Below are positions 44,771 to 52,771 of a stretch of 64,000 bases of DNA, piece by piece. This stretch comes from Paenibacillus algorifonticola. Its GTDB lineage: Bacteria; Bacillota; Bacilli; Paenibacillales; Paenibacillaceae. A program made the translations under genes and the position numbers. The DNA is taken from NCBI RefSeq assembly GCF_000971975.1, contig NZ_LAQO01000001.1, positions 434,001 through 498,000 on the forward strand. Direction: 5' to 3'. The notes below the pieces were generated by a model. The model was not told the origin of the DNA, did no database searches, and was given only the letters and a program-made list of their open reading frames with translations. Within the stretch, counting starts at the first letter, position 1. The number at the start of each line of letters is the position of its first letter.

Positions 44771-45811
44771 TCATTGTATTTTGCCGCCTGTAAGCATCTT
44801 TAATGTTTCCTTCATTGTCTCACGAATAGTCGTAATATCTGAGCCATAATACTTTTCTGTCTCCAGCTTGTGAACACGTTTATTTTTGACTGCAGGCAGG
44901 CTTCTCCACAGCTCCAGCTGTTCGATTTCCTCCATTGCACTCTTGTCGTCTCCCTCATCACGAACGATGAGCAGCATATGGTCAGCCGCATATTCCGGAA
45001 GCATCTCAAGCGAAATTTCGATGGCAGAGCTGAATGGATTTTTCTCAATTTCAGCCTTTACAGTTTCAGGAGCATTGGCTTGCAGTCCACTGTGGAGCAT
45101 ATAACCAGCGAAATTACGGTTTAAGTAAATACGCAGGCGGCCTTTTTCCACACGGAAAATGGAGACCGTCTCTTCACCTAACGACTCCTTTAATTGCGCC
45201 CTTGCTGTATTAGCTTCTTCCTCATAGCCCTTAATCCATGTATCGGCTTCCTGCTCCTTGCCTACCAGGCTGGCCAGTTTGGTAAAAATGCCGTAGATCG
45301 GATCTTGCTCAAAAGAAAGATAAAAGACTGGCGCAATTTTATTCATTTGCTCCATTTGCTCTGGGTAAATTTCAAAAAAAACAGTTGGTGCTACGATGAG
45401 ATCCGGCTGCAAATCTAATATTTTCTCAATATTCGGCGGATCTCCAATCGGCTCTACGCCTTCCATTTGATCGAGCGTATACACGATTTTAAAGCTGTTG
45501 TCGCCTGCTCCAATCGGTTTCAAGCCAACCGCAAGCAGTTCACTTGCAAACTCGCCCGCAATAATTCGCTGCGGATCAACAGGCACTTCTACTTCTCTTC
45601 CTAAATCATCTGTCACCTTCTTGGTCGTTGCCGATTCGGATGCCTCAGCGCTTTCAGCTTTATTGTTCTCCGTCTGCTGCGTATTCGCTGGTTTATTTTC
45701 CCCCGCCTGTTCTTGCACATTCGTGCCGCCACATGCCGAAATGATTAGCAGCACCAGCAATACAGCACTCACAAGCAGCATTGCCTTAAAATTTTTAAAT
45801 AGCTGTACCAT
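44771..45811 (-). CDS. Iron-siderophore ABC transporter substrate-binding lipoprotein
   Basis: 346 residues. A lipoprotein signal (MLLVSAVLLVLLIISACGG) is followed by a Glu/Asn/Thr-rich linker and a FhuD/FeuA-type binding fold: VTDDLGREVEVPVDPQRIIA, IEKILDLQPDLIVAPTVF and a C-terminal ALPAVKNKRVHKLE-like block. It should capture ferric siderophore outside the membrane. An imperfect Fur box lies upstream and a Btr-like regulator gene is next upstream on the same strand. No permease or ATPase genes are present in the window, so it must use a distant or shared permease. Confidence 0.93.
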   Translation of the reverse strand: MVQLFKNFKAMLLVSAVLLVLLIISACGGTNVQEQAGENKPANTQQTENNKAESAEASESATTKKVTDDLGREVEVPVDPQRIIAGEFASELLAVGLKPIGAGDNSFKIVYTLDQMEGVEPIGDPPNIEKILDLQPDLIVAPTVFFEIYPEQMEQMNKIAPVFYLSFEQDPIYGIFTKLASLVGKEQEADTWIKGYEEEANTARAQLKESLGEETVSIFRVEKGRLRIYLNRNFAGYMLHSGLQANAPETVKAEIEKNPFSSAIEISLEMLPEYAADHMLLIVRDEGDDKSAMEEIEQLELWRSLPAVKNKRVHKLETEKYYGSDITTIRETMKETLKMLTGGKIQ

Positions 45812-45833
45812 TTTATCCTCCCGCCATATCTTT

Positions 45834-45852
45834 GATAATGATAATTAAGATC
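45834..45852. promoter_or_regulatory. Imperfect Fur box
   Basis: GATAATGATAATTAAGATC matches the left half of the Fur consensus exactly and the right half in part. It lies about 23 bases upstream of the siderophore-binding lipoprotein start. Confidence 0.6.
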
Positions 45853-45895
45853 ATTACAAATTGTATCCTAGTCCTGCTGCTGCCTCCATAGGCCA

Positions 45896-47095
45896 TTATT
45901 GCATCCATGATGGATAATTCCGACGCCGACTCCCCTTCATTAGCAGCTCTGCTGCTTCATGCATCTGCTTCAGGATCGAAATGGGATCATTGTTGAGCCA
46001 ATTTGCCACATCAATGTGATGAACATTACCCATGCGGACCGCGGGAAAATTATGCCATGCCTCCGTTTGCGTAATTTCCTGCCACTCGCTGCGGGCCCCG
46101 TTGTCTGGCTGAACAACAACAAGCAGATGCTCCGCCTCATAGAAAGGCAATTCCTCAATAGAGATGACACTGGAATGAAAATGTGCATTAAAAATGCTTT
46201 GCATTGAAATTTTATCAGGGGGTGCCAGCTGCAAGGAGTGATAAATGGGATAGCCCATATTAAGCATGCCGTATACTTGCAATAATTGCTCCCTCACACG
46301 CAAAATCGCAACCCGTTCACCACCAATACTGCCAAATAAACGTGACCGCAGCTCCGTACACTGCGCCTCATAGCTCTTTACCCAAGCAGCAGCCTCTTTC
46401 TCGCGGCCAAGTGCAGCAGCCACTGCAAATAATTGCGTATAGATAGGGTCTTCCAGTACATCAAGCTTAATCGTCGTAGCCACCGTGCTCAGCTGCTGCT
46501 CCAGCTCTGAATTTGCGGTCACAATCATCTGGGGATGCAGCGCTATAAGCTGTTCGAGATCCGCTTTCGGGGTCACTAAAGGGCCGATATTCAGAAGCTG
46601 ATTTGATGCAGATACATGCACATAACCTCCTGCTCTATCCAAATCGGCCGCAATTGGCTCCATACCAAGAGCTTGGCAGTGGCCCAGTCCGTCCAAAGCT
46701 ACTATTCGAGGTAAATCCTGTTCCTTAAAATGAGTAGGCGCCACGCCAATCAGTTGCTTAAAACGACGGCTAAAATGATAGGGATCTGAATAGCCAACCA
46801 GTCTGGCGATCTCCGCGATTGAATAGTGTGAATGCTTTAGAAGCGTCTTAGCCTTCTCCATTCGCAAACCCGTCAAATAGCCTATGGGACTGGTCCCTTT
46901 ATATTTACGGAACATGCGAGAGTAATGATCGGGGTTAAGCTCTGCAATTTCTGCAAGCTGCTCGCGTGAAATGGTATGCTGAAAATGATCTTCCATATGG
47001 ATGACCGTTTTATCGATTTTATCCTTGGAGTCCTGAACATATTGGGTACGAACACGTGCCTGCTCAAGGGGTTTTTGTGTGGATTGCCTTTGCAT
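45896..47095 (-). CDS. AraC regulator fused to siderophore-binding domain (Btr-like)
   Basis: 399 residues. The N-terminal AraC double helix-turn-helix (ISREQLAEIAELNPDHYSRM, GYLTGLRMEKAKTLLKHSHY, IAEIARLVGYSDPYHFSRRF) is followed by a FeuA-like domain (RIVALDGLGHCQALGMEPIA, DLEQLIALHPQMIVTANSEL) without signal peptide. This is the layout of B. subtilis Btr, which binds the ferric siderophore inside the cell and activates the uptake operon. A Fur box precedes it. It probably activates the adjacent binding-protein gene. Confidence 0.9.
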   Translation of the reverse strand: MQRQSTQKPLEQARVRTQYVQDSKDKIDKTVIHMEDHFQHTISREQLAEIAELNPDHYSRMFRKYKGTSPIGYLTGLRMEKAKTLLKHSHYSIAEIARLVGYSDPYHFSRRFKQLIGVAPTHFKEQDLPRIVALDGLGHCQALGMEPIAADLDRAGGYVHVSASNQLLNIGPLVTPKADLEQLIALHPQMIVTANSELEQQLSTVATTIKLDVLEDPIYTQLFAVAAALGREKEAAAWVKSYEAQCTELRSRLFGSIGGERVAILRVREQLLQVYGMLNMGYPIYHSLQLAPPDKISMQSIFNAHFHSSVISIEELPFYEAEHLLVVVQPDNGARSEWQEITQTEAWHNFPAVRMGNVHHIDVANWLNNDPISILKQMHEAAELLMKGSRRRNYPSWMQ

Positions 47096-47116
47096 GAATG
47101 ATCTCTCCGCCTTAAT

Positions 47117-47131
47117 TGAGAATAATTATCA
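47117..47131. promoter_or_regulatory. Fur box
   Basis: TGAGAATAATTATCA matches the 7-1-7 Fur core TGATAATNATTATCA with one mismatch, about 22 bases upstream of the Btr-like gene. Confidence 0.75.
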
Positions 47132-47243
47132 ATAACAATATTATTATAGCATAATTAGTTGAATTCTTTGCTTCTAGTGTTGAGGGATCTATGCTTTTTT
47201 ATAACGGGGCTTCTGATGACTTATATATTTGTTTCTAATCATC

Positions 47244-47272
47244 TTGCGCGGAATGCTGGTTCTATGTATAAT
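47244..47272 (+). promoter_or_regulatory. Sigma-A promoter of the truncated tRNA
   Basis: TTGCGC (47244-47249), a 17-base spacer and TATAAT (47267-47272) precede the tRNA-Ala fragment by 17 bases, as expected for a stable-RNA gene. Confidence 0.7.
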
Positions 47273-47288
47273 AATAAAAGTGTCACTC

Positions 47289-47315
47289 GGGGCCTTAGCT
47301 CAGCTGGGAGAGCGC
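47289..47315 (+). pseudogene. 5' fragment of tRNA-Ala
   Basis: The 27 bases from GGGGCCTTAGCTCAGCTGGG to GAGAGCGC are identical, as far as I recall, to the acceptor strand and complete D-arm of Bacillus-type tRNA-Ala. From 47316 the sequence no longer matches: no anticodon arm, T-arm or 3' acceptor strand follows. The promoter is intact, so this was a real gene. It marks the left border of the prophage region. Confidence 0.82.
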
Positions 47316-47407
47316 ATCGCTCATCTTCACTACCATATAAAATTATTGAGACGCGTCTTGAATACCGCCAAGGAAAAGCTTCGTCTCCACAAAATTCATA
47401 ATATAAA

Positions 47408-47435
47408 AACCCCGTAGAATAATATCTACGGGGTT
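47408..47435. terminator. Bidirectional terminator at the prophage end
   Basis: AACCCCGTAGA and TCTACGGGGTT form a perfect stem; T-rich runs follow on both strands. It ends the leftmost phage gene. Confidence 0.85.
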
Positions 47436-47442
47436 ACTTTTT

Positions 47443-47649
47443 TTATTTGAACGAATTCAGGAACTCGACCGATAGCATTTGTGTGACGCGCTCATTTACA
47501 TCGAATTCGCTGCATCCTGTTACCTCGGAAAAATTTATTGTAACCCACATCTTCGCTTTTTCGTTAAACCGTCGTAACGAGACGATTTCTCCTGTATCAT
47601 TTTTGAATCCATCATATTTATTACCGTTTATAATAATTTCGTTTCCCAT
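47443..47649 (-). CDS. Small phage protein of unknown function
   Basis: 68 residues, MGNEIIINGNKYDGFKNDTG onward, with alternating strands and no motif I recognise. ATG 47649 follows GAGGTG at good spacing. It is the last gene of the phage array, between the sigma-like factor and a strong terminator. Confidence 0.65.
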   Translation of the reverse strand: MGNEIIINGNKYDGFKNDTGEIVSLRRFNEKAKMWVTINFSEVTGCSEFDVNERVTQMLSVEFLNSFK

Positions 47650-47680
47650 AATGTCACCTCAGTTATGCTTGCACAATCAC

Positions 47681-48217
47681 TCAAAACAATGTCCCTTCCC
47701 AGCCACGGGATACCTTTTCATGTGCCCGCTTAATGTATGTGGAAACCGTACCTTCTGAAAGCTTAAGCATCCGAGCAATCTGCTGATGCGGTATCGCATG
47801 CCCGTGAGCCATTACATAACACTCACGCTCCTGCGGGCTTAAAATCTCCAATACTTCCTCCAGCGCCTTTTTCTCATCCTCAGTGAGTGACGAACCGCTC
47901 CGACTGTTAACCGGATTTGCAAAGCTCTGCATAATCATCGGGTCCAGCAGCACGGTGTTTTGATACACGCTGCGCCGTTCGATGCCTCTGCGAGTGCCTG
48001 GCTGCTTGCCTGTATGCAGCCACATGATTGCATAGTTGACATCGGATATGGCCTCTTTGATCGTCTTGTAATCAGGATGCTGTTCGCCGGCATCTATCAA
48101 TGAGCGCCGCAGCAGCCAGTAAGTGTTGCGATAGGACTGTTTGAGCTCCCTGAGATCGGTAAGAAATCCGTCAGTGCCAATTTCGGGAACTTTGCCTGCC
48201 CGTTGTGACTTGCCCAC
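47681..48217 (-). CDS. Phage sigma-70-like / late transcription factor
   Basis: 178 residues from GTG 48217. The C-terminus carries a sigma region 4-type helix-turn-helix: EILSPQERECYVMAHGHAIP, HQQIARMLKLSEGTVSTYIK. The N-terminal half (LRELKQSYRNTYWLLRRSL) is helical without region 2. This is the pattern of small sigma-like factors (Xpf/positive control factor) that sit at the end of phage early modules and switch on late genes. No late genes follow here. Confidence 0.72.
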   Translation of the reverse strand: MGKSQRAGKVPEIGTDGFLTDLRELKQSYRNTYWLLRRSLIDAGEQHPDYKTIKEAISDVNYAIMWLHTGKQPGTRRGIERRSVYQNTVLLDPMIMQSFANPVNSRSGSSLTEDEKKALEEVLEILSPQERECYVMAHGHAIPHQQIARMLKLSEGTVSTYIKRAHEKVSRGWEGTLF

Positions 48218-48266
48218 CCTCTCACGTCCCTTCTATTAGTAGCCCCAGCCGAAGCCGGGGCATTGA

Positions 48267-48353
48267 TTAAATCCTGCTAAGCAGCACGATGAGCGTTACC
48301 CAAAATGCTGCACATGCTGCCAGCGCTGCGATGAGCCACCAGTTGAGGCGCAT
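48267..48353 (-). CDS. 28-residue membrane peptide
   Basis: ATG overlaps the stop of the upstream gene as TAATG. The product MRLNWWLIAALAACAAFWVT continues LIVLLSRI: one transmembrane helix. Such coupled mini-proteins are common in phage arrays. Below the usual calling length; function unknown. Confidence 0.45.
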   Translation of the reverse strand: MRLNWWLIAALAACAAFWVTLIVLLSRI

Positions 48354-49105
48354 TAAAAGTCGTCCTCGCCGCCTGACTCTTCATGCTCATCGTGCTCCTC
48401 GTCCTCTTCTGGATCAGTGAATAGCAGACCGCCTTCTCGCTTCATGTCGTGCATCGGATCATCCTGCCTAGCTGCTTCCTCCGCCAACGCTGCAGCATGC
48501 GCCTCTTCAAGCGTCATTTGGTTCTTTTCGTCATATTCTTCAACTGTTTCAACTACTCCATCCTGTCCGACCGTTACCTTAACACCTTCATGTGGCTGTT
48601 CTGGCGGTTGCTCCTGAATATCGTCAATGGTAAGCTGATTCATTTCTTTCATCGACTTCGCCAGCCGCTTCACGTCCTCCGTAACAGCTCCGTGACGTTT
48701 GATTACTTCGGCATAAGCTTCAATGTCCGGCGGCACTGTCGTAAGCAATGGGCGACCGTCAGCAGCTTCCTTGACGTCTTTGTGGCGGTCGTATTTGAAG
48801 TCGAGCCCGAACAGCGCGTGGTCGAGAACATACACCTTTTGTGCTGGGGCCATCTGCTTCCACATGTCAGCGTTGAGGTACAAAATCGCATCTTTCCCCC
48901 ATGTGCTGCGGAGGTCATCGCCGAGAACCTTGAACTTGCCGAAAACCACCTTCCCCTTCGACTTCCAGCCGCCATGCTTGAACAGGATCAAGAATTCCGA
49001 GTCCGCAAAGTCCCTATGATGCTTATTAATGATGTCATTCAACTGCTCGTAATCCTCTTCCCTGCCTACGCTATGAAACTTTTCTGCCGCTTTTGCTTTT
49101 GCCAT
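48353..49105 (-). CDS. Phage protein resembling the putative metallopeptidase family
   Basis: 250 residues. The core (EFLILFKHGGWKSKGKVVFG, AILYLNADMWKQMAPAQKVY, VLDHALFGLDFKYD) resembles a widespread phage family labelled putative metallopeptidase, but the expected HExxH is DHALFG here, so peptidase activity is doubtful. The C-terminal third is acidic and probably disordered. ATG 49105 follows AAAGGGGAAA. Part of the coupled phage array. Confidence 0.6.
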   Translation of the reverse strand: MAKAKAAEKFHSVGREEDYEQLNDIINKHHRDFADSEFLILFKHGGWKSKGKVVFGKFKVLGDDLRSTWGKDAILYLNADMWKQMAPAQKVYVLDHALFGLDFKYDRHKDVKEAADGRPLLTTVPPDIEAYAEVIKRHGAVTEDVKRLAKSMKEMNQLTIDDIQEQPPEQPHEGVKVTVGQDGVVETVEEYDEKNQMTLEEAHAAALAEEAARQDDPMHDMKREGGLLFTDPEEDEEHDEHEESGGEDDF

Positions 49106-49108
49106 GGA

Positions 49109-49558
49109 TTATTTCCCCTTTGGTTTTGGATTTTTAATGCGATCAATCGCTAGATTCAGGTCAAACTTGCTTATTTTTAAGAGCCTCGCCAGCTGCGTGC
49201 GGGGCATGCCCGGATTAGCCGCAATCGTGTCCCATTGCTCCTGCGTCAACTCCAGAGTCGTTGCATGCTCGAGCAGCAAATCAGGTTCGCGGACTATGAA
49301 CCCCTTTGCGTAATCCTCTGGAGTGGCGCGCCCGGTCTTATATGCTTTGTCCGTGGCATGCAGGAAGTGACCTTGCGGCGCCTGCTCTTTGCGGATCAAA
49401 CCTAGATCGCACAGTATGGATATCACGTTGCTCGCGCTATTATGGTTGAGACTCATGTTCTGAATGATCGAGTTTTTAGTCACCTTATCGTTAGCACGGA
49501 TATGCTCCAGCACTAAAGCCTGCTGTGGTGATATCTTGACAGGCTTGATTGTGGTCAT
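49109..49558 (-). CDS. Phage winged-helix DNA-binding protein
   Basis: 149 residues. QQALVLEHIRANDKVTKNSI, NHNSASNVISILCDLGLIRK is a MarR-like winged helix; a second short helix pair lies near the C-terminus (MPRTQLARLLKISKFDLNLA). It likely binds DNA, perhaps as a phage regulator. Start overlaps the upstream stop as ATGA. Confidence 0.6.
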   Translation of the reverse strand: MTTIKPVKISPQQALVLEHIRANDKVTKNSIIQNMSLNHNSASNVISILCDLGLIRKEQAPQGHFLHATDKAYKTGRATPEDYAKGFIVREPDLLLEHATTLELTQEQWDTIAANPGMPRTQLARLLKISKFDLNLAIDRIKNPKPKGK

Positions 49559-50022
49559 GTCGCTTCCCCCTTACCCCCGTATAGGACTATAAGGTCAAGA
49601 CAAGCTTTACCAGCGGTATTTAGCACCCGCTTGAGGCTATCAGCGTTACTGTAAAACCCTGACATGGCGATTGTATGTTTTATGTCTTGTAGCCCTTCCA
49701 GCAGCGCGGCGTTGGCTGCCATTGCTTCGTTCAGTTCTGAACGTGCTTCGTCTCCCTCGACTGATATCCCATACACACTATCTCTGCTTGCTTGAAGTTT
49801 TTTGCTCAACTTTGTGTTATCCTGTTGCAGCCTCTCTACCTCTGCCAGCAGCTGCTCCGTATTGCCGCTAGGCTCAACGTCAAACTTGCCTGCCTTAATC
49901 GCATCTCTGATGTATTGATGAGCCACTACAGCAGCAGGTATCAAGCCACCTTTGTATTTGGAAAAGTCGGCATCCGGACCCAGCCAGTCCAATAGTTTAG
50001 CGCGGTCCAAATGTTTAGTCAT
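49555..50022 (-). CDS. Phage coiled-coil protein, unknown function
   Basis: 155 residues. A central coiled coil (EQLLAEVERLQQDNTKLSKK) separates an N-terminal DRAKLLDWLGPDADFSKYKG segment from a helical tail. The middle resembles Ead/Ea22-type phage proteins but I cannot name it. ATG 50022 lies inside the end of the YopX gene. Confidence 0.6.
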   Translation of the reverse strand: MTKHLDRAKLLDWLGPDADFSKYKGGLIPAAVVAHQYIRDAIKAGKFDVEPSGNTEQLLAEVERLQQDNTKLSKKLQASRDSVYGISVEGDEARSELNEAMAANAALLEGLQDIKHTIAMSGFYSNADSLKRVLNTAGKACLDLIVLYGGKGEAT

Positions 50023-50497
50023 TACCGCTCACCCCTTCCAACAGTTCTGGATTATCCCAAACATTGCCCACGATGACCATACGCTCGTTATCAGGCACAC
50101 CATGCTCGTCCACAAGCGGAAACAGTTTGAATCCCTGCCACTCAAAATAAACGCCTGTAATGGATGCTCGCGCCGTCTCATCCGTAAATGATGGATGACT
50201 GACGATATCACGTACTACCGTTCCAACTTTAACGACAAAGCGCCGAATCTCTCCGTCCACTTCCAACTCGGTAATGTCGCCGCCGAACATTTCTAAACCT
50301 TTTCCATCCGGAAGGCCCGTACATTGTCTGACTGTCTCTGGGCGAACCTGGAAAGCAAAAGGCAATCCTGCCTTATTCGAAATATAGCAACCCTTCTTAA
50401 CATCTTTAACGTCAACTTGGAGAACGGTGAGATTCCCACTGTGCCAGTTGCCGTTTACGTCCTTGCCTTTAAATCTGTTTCTTTTTCTCATGCTCAC
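50015..50497 (-). CDS. YopX-family phage protein
   Basis: 160 residues. RFKGKDVNGNWHSGNL, VRPETVRQCTGLPDGKGLEM and FGGDITELEVDGEIRRFVVK are the YopX fold motifs, and ERMVIVGNVWDNPELLEG is the conserved end. YopX proteins occur in many Bacillota phages; function unknown. Start GTG 50497 overlaps the upstream stop (GTGA); ATG 50491 is an alternative. Confidence 0.85.
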   Translation of the reverse strand: MSMRKRNRFKGKDVNGNWHSGNLTVLQVDVKDVKKGCYISNKAGLPFAFQVRPETVRQCTGLPDGKGLEMFGGDITELEVDGEIRRFVVKVGTVVRDIVSHPSFTDETARASITGVYFEWQGFKLFPLVDEHGVPDNERMVIVGNVWDNPELLEGVSGND

Positions 50498-50673
50498 ACG
50501 CCCTCCTTAAGGTTAACAAGTCGTCCTGTCGTATCGCTGACATGATCTACGTCAAACCCCGAATCCGCTGCTCTCTGCTTAAGTTCTGCTTCGGTGAATT
50601 TCTGGTACCACTCCGCGCGCCATACTGCTACGCCATTTTCATAAAATGTGTGAACTACGATATTTTTGCTCAT
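50494..50673 (-). CDS. Small phage protein of unknown function
   Basis: 59 residues from the second ATG (MSKNIVVHTFYENGVAVWRA), six bases after GGGAGAG; the first ATG abuts that site. Later EAELKQRAADSGFDVDHVSD looks like a short helix-strand domain. Unrecognised. Lies between YopX and a 50-residue gene. Confidence 0.6.
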   Translation of the reverse strand: MSKNIVVHTFYENGVAVWRAEWYQKFTEAELKQRAADSGFDVDHVSDTTGRLVNLKEGV

Positions 50674-50685
50674 GTTCATCTCTCC

Positions 50686-50838
50686 CTATCGAGTTTTAAT
50701 CGCTACAACTCTTTGACCATAATCATTCGTAGTTAATTCAACCTCTAAGATTTCCAAAAACTCATCGCCTACTTTGATGACTGCATCTTTATTCATGTCA
50801 TGCTCCATAAGTTCTTTAATCAATAGTTGTAAATTCAT
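50686..50838 (-). CDS. 50-residue phage protein of unknown function
   Basis: ATG 50838 follows GGGAGAG and the frame ends with TAG at 50686 just before the next ribosome site. The product MNLQLLIKELMEHDMNKDAV, IKVGDEFLEILEVELT and a Lys/Arg end shows an amphipathic helix then strands. Start signal, size and tight packing support a real gene; no family recognised. Confidence 0.55.
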   Translation of the reverse strand: MNLQLLIKELMEHDMNKDAVIKVGDEFLEILEVELTTNDYGQRVVAIKTR

Positions 50839-50932
50839 CTATCATCTCTCCCTAATGGTTAATCCACGAACTGACGTTCTATCGAAAGGCGTGACAGGCC
50901 GCCAGCTCGTGGGTACGGCTGTATGGGTGGTA

Positions 50933-51376
50933 CTATTCAGCGAGTATCTCCCAGATTGTTTTCTGTCCGGTTGGATGCTTGTCCAGACGCGGGCGAGACT
51001 CGCAATTCCAACTTCCGCCCTGCGTTTGGTAGAGTGACCTCCAACCCGAAGCTCTCAGGCTTGTGCCCGGTTCCTGTGCCAGTGTATAGGTGACAAGCCT
51101 GCGGTATCCCATAGCTTTCGCTGCTTGCCAGGCAGCTGCGTAAAGCTTGCTTGGCGCGTTTCGCGTCCCGTCCGTGCAGCAGCGAGTGACCTCTAACGTC
51201 CTACCGTTATCCAAATGCCTCGCTACCGGACGACCGACCATGACCACACCTACAACTTTGTGCTCGTCAGCCACCGCGATGCTAAATTTGTGACCCTGTG
51301 GTGCTGGGTGATGCCGATGATACTGCTCCACATAAGCGCAGGCGTCTGCATACGTTATCGGTTGCGTTTCTAGCAC
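50933..51376 (-). CDS. XF1762-family phage protein (GNAT-like)
   Basis: 147 residues from GTG 51376, after CGGAGGAGGG. AYVEQYHRHHPAPQGHKFSI, VVGVVMVGRPVARHLDNGRT, LEVTRCCTDGTRNAPSKLYA and MGYRRLVTYTLAQEPGTSLR form the XF1762 pattern, a distant GNAT acetyltransferase fold. It may modify a host or phage molecule; function not established. Confidence 0.82.
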   Translation of the reverse strand: MLETQPITYADACAYVEQYHRHHPAPQGHKFSIAVADEHKVVGVVMVGRPVARHLDNGRTLEVTRCCTDGTRNAPSKLYAAAWQAAKAMGYRRLVTYTLAQEPGTSLRASGWRSLYQTQGGSWNCESRPRLDKHPTGQKTIWEILAE

Positions 51377-51422
51377 TGTCGTCCCTCCTCCGTTTTGTAT
51401 GGGTGGTTATATGGGGTGATGC

Positions 51423-51530
51423 CTAACCCCAAATCAGCCAGCCTACGAATATGCCAAGCGAAAATGCTGGTCCGCAGATGATGAGCACAAACCTTAGCAA
51501 CAATGATGCGTAAAAGTTATGACCGAACAT
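51423..51530 (-). CDS. 35-residue phage membrane protein
   Basis: ATG 51530 lies six bases after GGGAGGG. MFGHNFYASLLLRFVLIICG and FSLGIFVGWLIWG form one or two short membrane helices. A longer frame extends upstream but overlaps the zinc-ribbon gene antagonistically and lacks a start signal. Confidence 0.5.
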   Translation of the reverse strand: MFGHNFYASLLLRFVLIICGPAFSLGIFVGWLIWG

Positions 51531-51555
51531 GTCGTTCCCTCCCATGTATTCAGAC

Positions 51556-51744
51556 CTAATCGACATCTGTAATTCCGTCAATTTCTTCCCCGCATGACGG
51601 ACAAACATGGATGCAACAATCTCTGTAATCAGGATCAGATATACTACCGATGTTGCTTCCTGTAAAAACATTCCTTGTCGCTTTATCCCAATCTCGATTC
51701 CAATTATTAACTCCACATTTTGGGCATTTTGCTTTGAGTTTCAC
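51556..51744 (-). CDS. Small zinc-ribbon phage protein
   Basis: 62 residues from GTG 51744, seven bases after GGGAGGG. Two CxxC knuckles, AKCPKCGVNNW and VCPSCGEEI, form a zinc ribbon. Probably a nucleic-acid or protein adaptor; unnamed. Confidence 0.65.
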   Translation of the reverse strand: MKLKAKCPKCGVNNWNRDWDKATRNVFTGSNIGSISDPDYRDCCIHVCPSCGEEIDGITDVD

Positions 51745-51772
51745 TTTATATCCCTCCCATGTATTTCTGTAT

Positions 51773-52033
51773 TCAAAATTGAAAATACGCTATTTTCAAA
51801 TATATTTTCCCATCATCACAAGTCCAATTTTTCAAAAATTCAGCTACTTCGTCCACTTTTGAAATATCTTTTGTAGTGGCGGTGGCATGATTGACGGGTT
51901 CTCTTTTCATCGCTGTTCTGGTCTTGCAACCTGGACAATCGCAATATTTATGCAATTCATAAATCTTTGTACCTGTAGCCGCGTTCCCATTGTCGTAACA
52001 GACCCTGTAATTTTGATACTTGGGTTTTTTCAT
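51773..52033 (-). CDS. Small Cys-containing phage protein
   Basis: 86 residues. YELHKYCDCPGCKTRTAMK holds a C-x-C-x2-C cluster that may bind zinc with the upstream His; the second half, EVAEFLKNWTCDDGKIYLKI, is helix plus strand. ATG 52033 follows AGGAGGGG. Function unknown. Confidence 0.62.
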   Translation of the reverse strand: MKKPKYQNYRVCYDNGNAATGTKIYELHKYCDCPGCKTRTAMKREPVNHATATTKDISKVDEVAEFLKNWTCDDGKIYLKIAYFQF

Positions 52034-52045
52034 ATATATCCCCTC

Positions 52046-52729
52046 CTAGTACCCGTTAGCCTGACGCTCATGGTTAACGGCGTTCTTGGCTGCGTAGGCT
52101 GCTGAGACGTCCTCAAAGGTGAAGCCTAAACGTTGCTCGCCTAAAGCATGGAAAATGAACAAAGCTGCCCTGAAACACTCCCGTTTAAATGCTTGTACAT
52201 CCTCGAAATCTCGTGTAAGCATCTTGTCTGCATGAATCATTCCCACATTATGCATTATTTCGGAGAAGAGAATTGTCGTTTCCCCTTCGACACCATCTTC
52301 CCAGCTATAGAGGTCTGATGCCGGAAGGTCAAGCTGCCGCGCAATGCTCAGGAAGAAATGCAGGCAGTCTACGTATTCCTCAAGGAGGGGATTGCTATAG
52401 CCTGTCATTCCTTTGCCATCGCATTCACTGCATTTTTTATATGGCTCACCACTGCCGCCATCTAGCAAATTTTGAATATTAGCTTCGCTATTCTCGTCCC
52501 CTGTACCGTTACAATAAGAGCATGTGATTTCCTTCTTCGTCCGCTTCTGCCGGTCATTACTCCAATGCTTAAACCCGCGCCATTCGTTCGCCAGCTCGGC
52601 AATTTCAACCTGTAACGCCAGCACCGTGTTTGGCAGCAGGTCTTTGCCTTCCAGCCCCTTCTCAACGATGATCTTGGCGTCCAGCGCCTTCTGCATTTCG
52701 TACATTTGTTCCAAAGTTAAAGTTGACAT
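52046..52729 (-). CDS. Dimeric dUTPase with zinc-finger insertion
   Basis: 227 residues. LALQVEIAELANEWRGFKHW carries the E-x2-E metal site of all-alpha dUTPases (MazG superfamily), and EEYVDCLHFFLSIARQLDLP the second E-x2-D site. The product hydrolyses dUTP to dUMP, keeping uracil out of phage DNA. Between the motifs an insert carries two CxxCxGxG units (CSYCNGTG and CSECDGKG), as in the DnaJ zinc finger. ATG 52729 follows AGGAGGG. Confidence 0.88.
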   Translation of the reverse strand: MSTLTLEQMYEMQKALDAKIIVEKGLEGKDLLPNTVLALQVEIAELANEWRGFKHWSNDRQKRTKKEITCSYCNGTGDENSEANIQNLLDGGSGEPYKKCSECDGKGMTGYSNPLLEEYVDCLHFFLSIARQLDLPASDLYSWEDGVEGETTILFSEIMHNVGMIHADKMLTRDFEDVQAFKRECFRAALFIFHALGEQRLGFTFEDVSAAYAAKNAVNHERQANGY

Positions 52730-52771
52730 GTTTGTTCCCTCCTGTATTGGATGGCAGACCCCGAAGGGCGC

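Noticed and set aside
47159..47417. Small plus-strand frames over the tRNA fragment
   Set aside because: They translate the promoter and tRNA remnant and have no start signals.
48353..49105. Active zinc peptidase in the phage array
   Set aside because: The expected HExxH is replaced by DHALFG, so only family resemblance is claimed.
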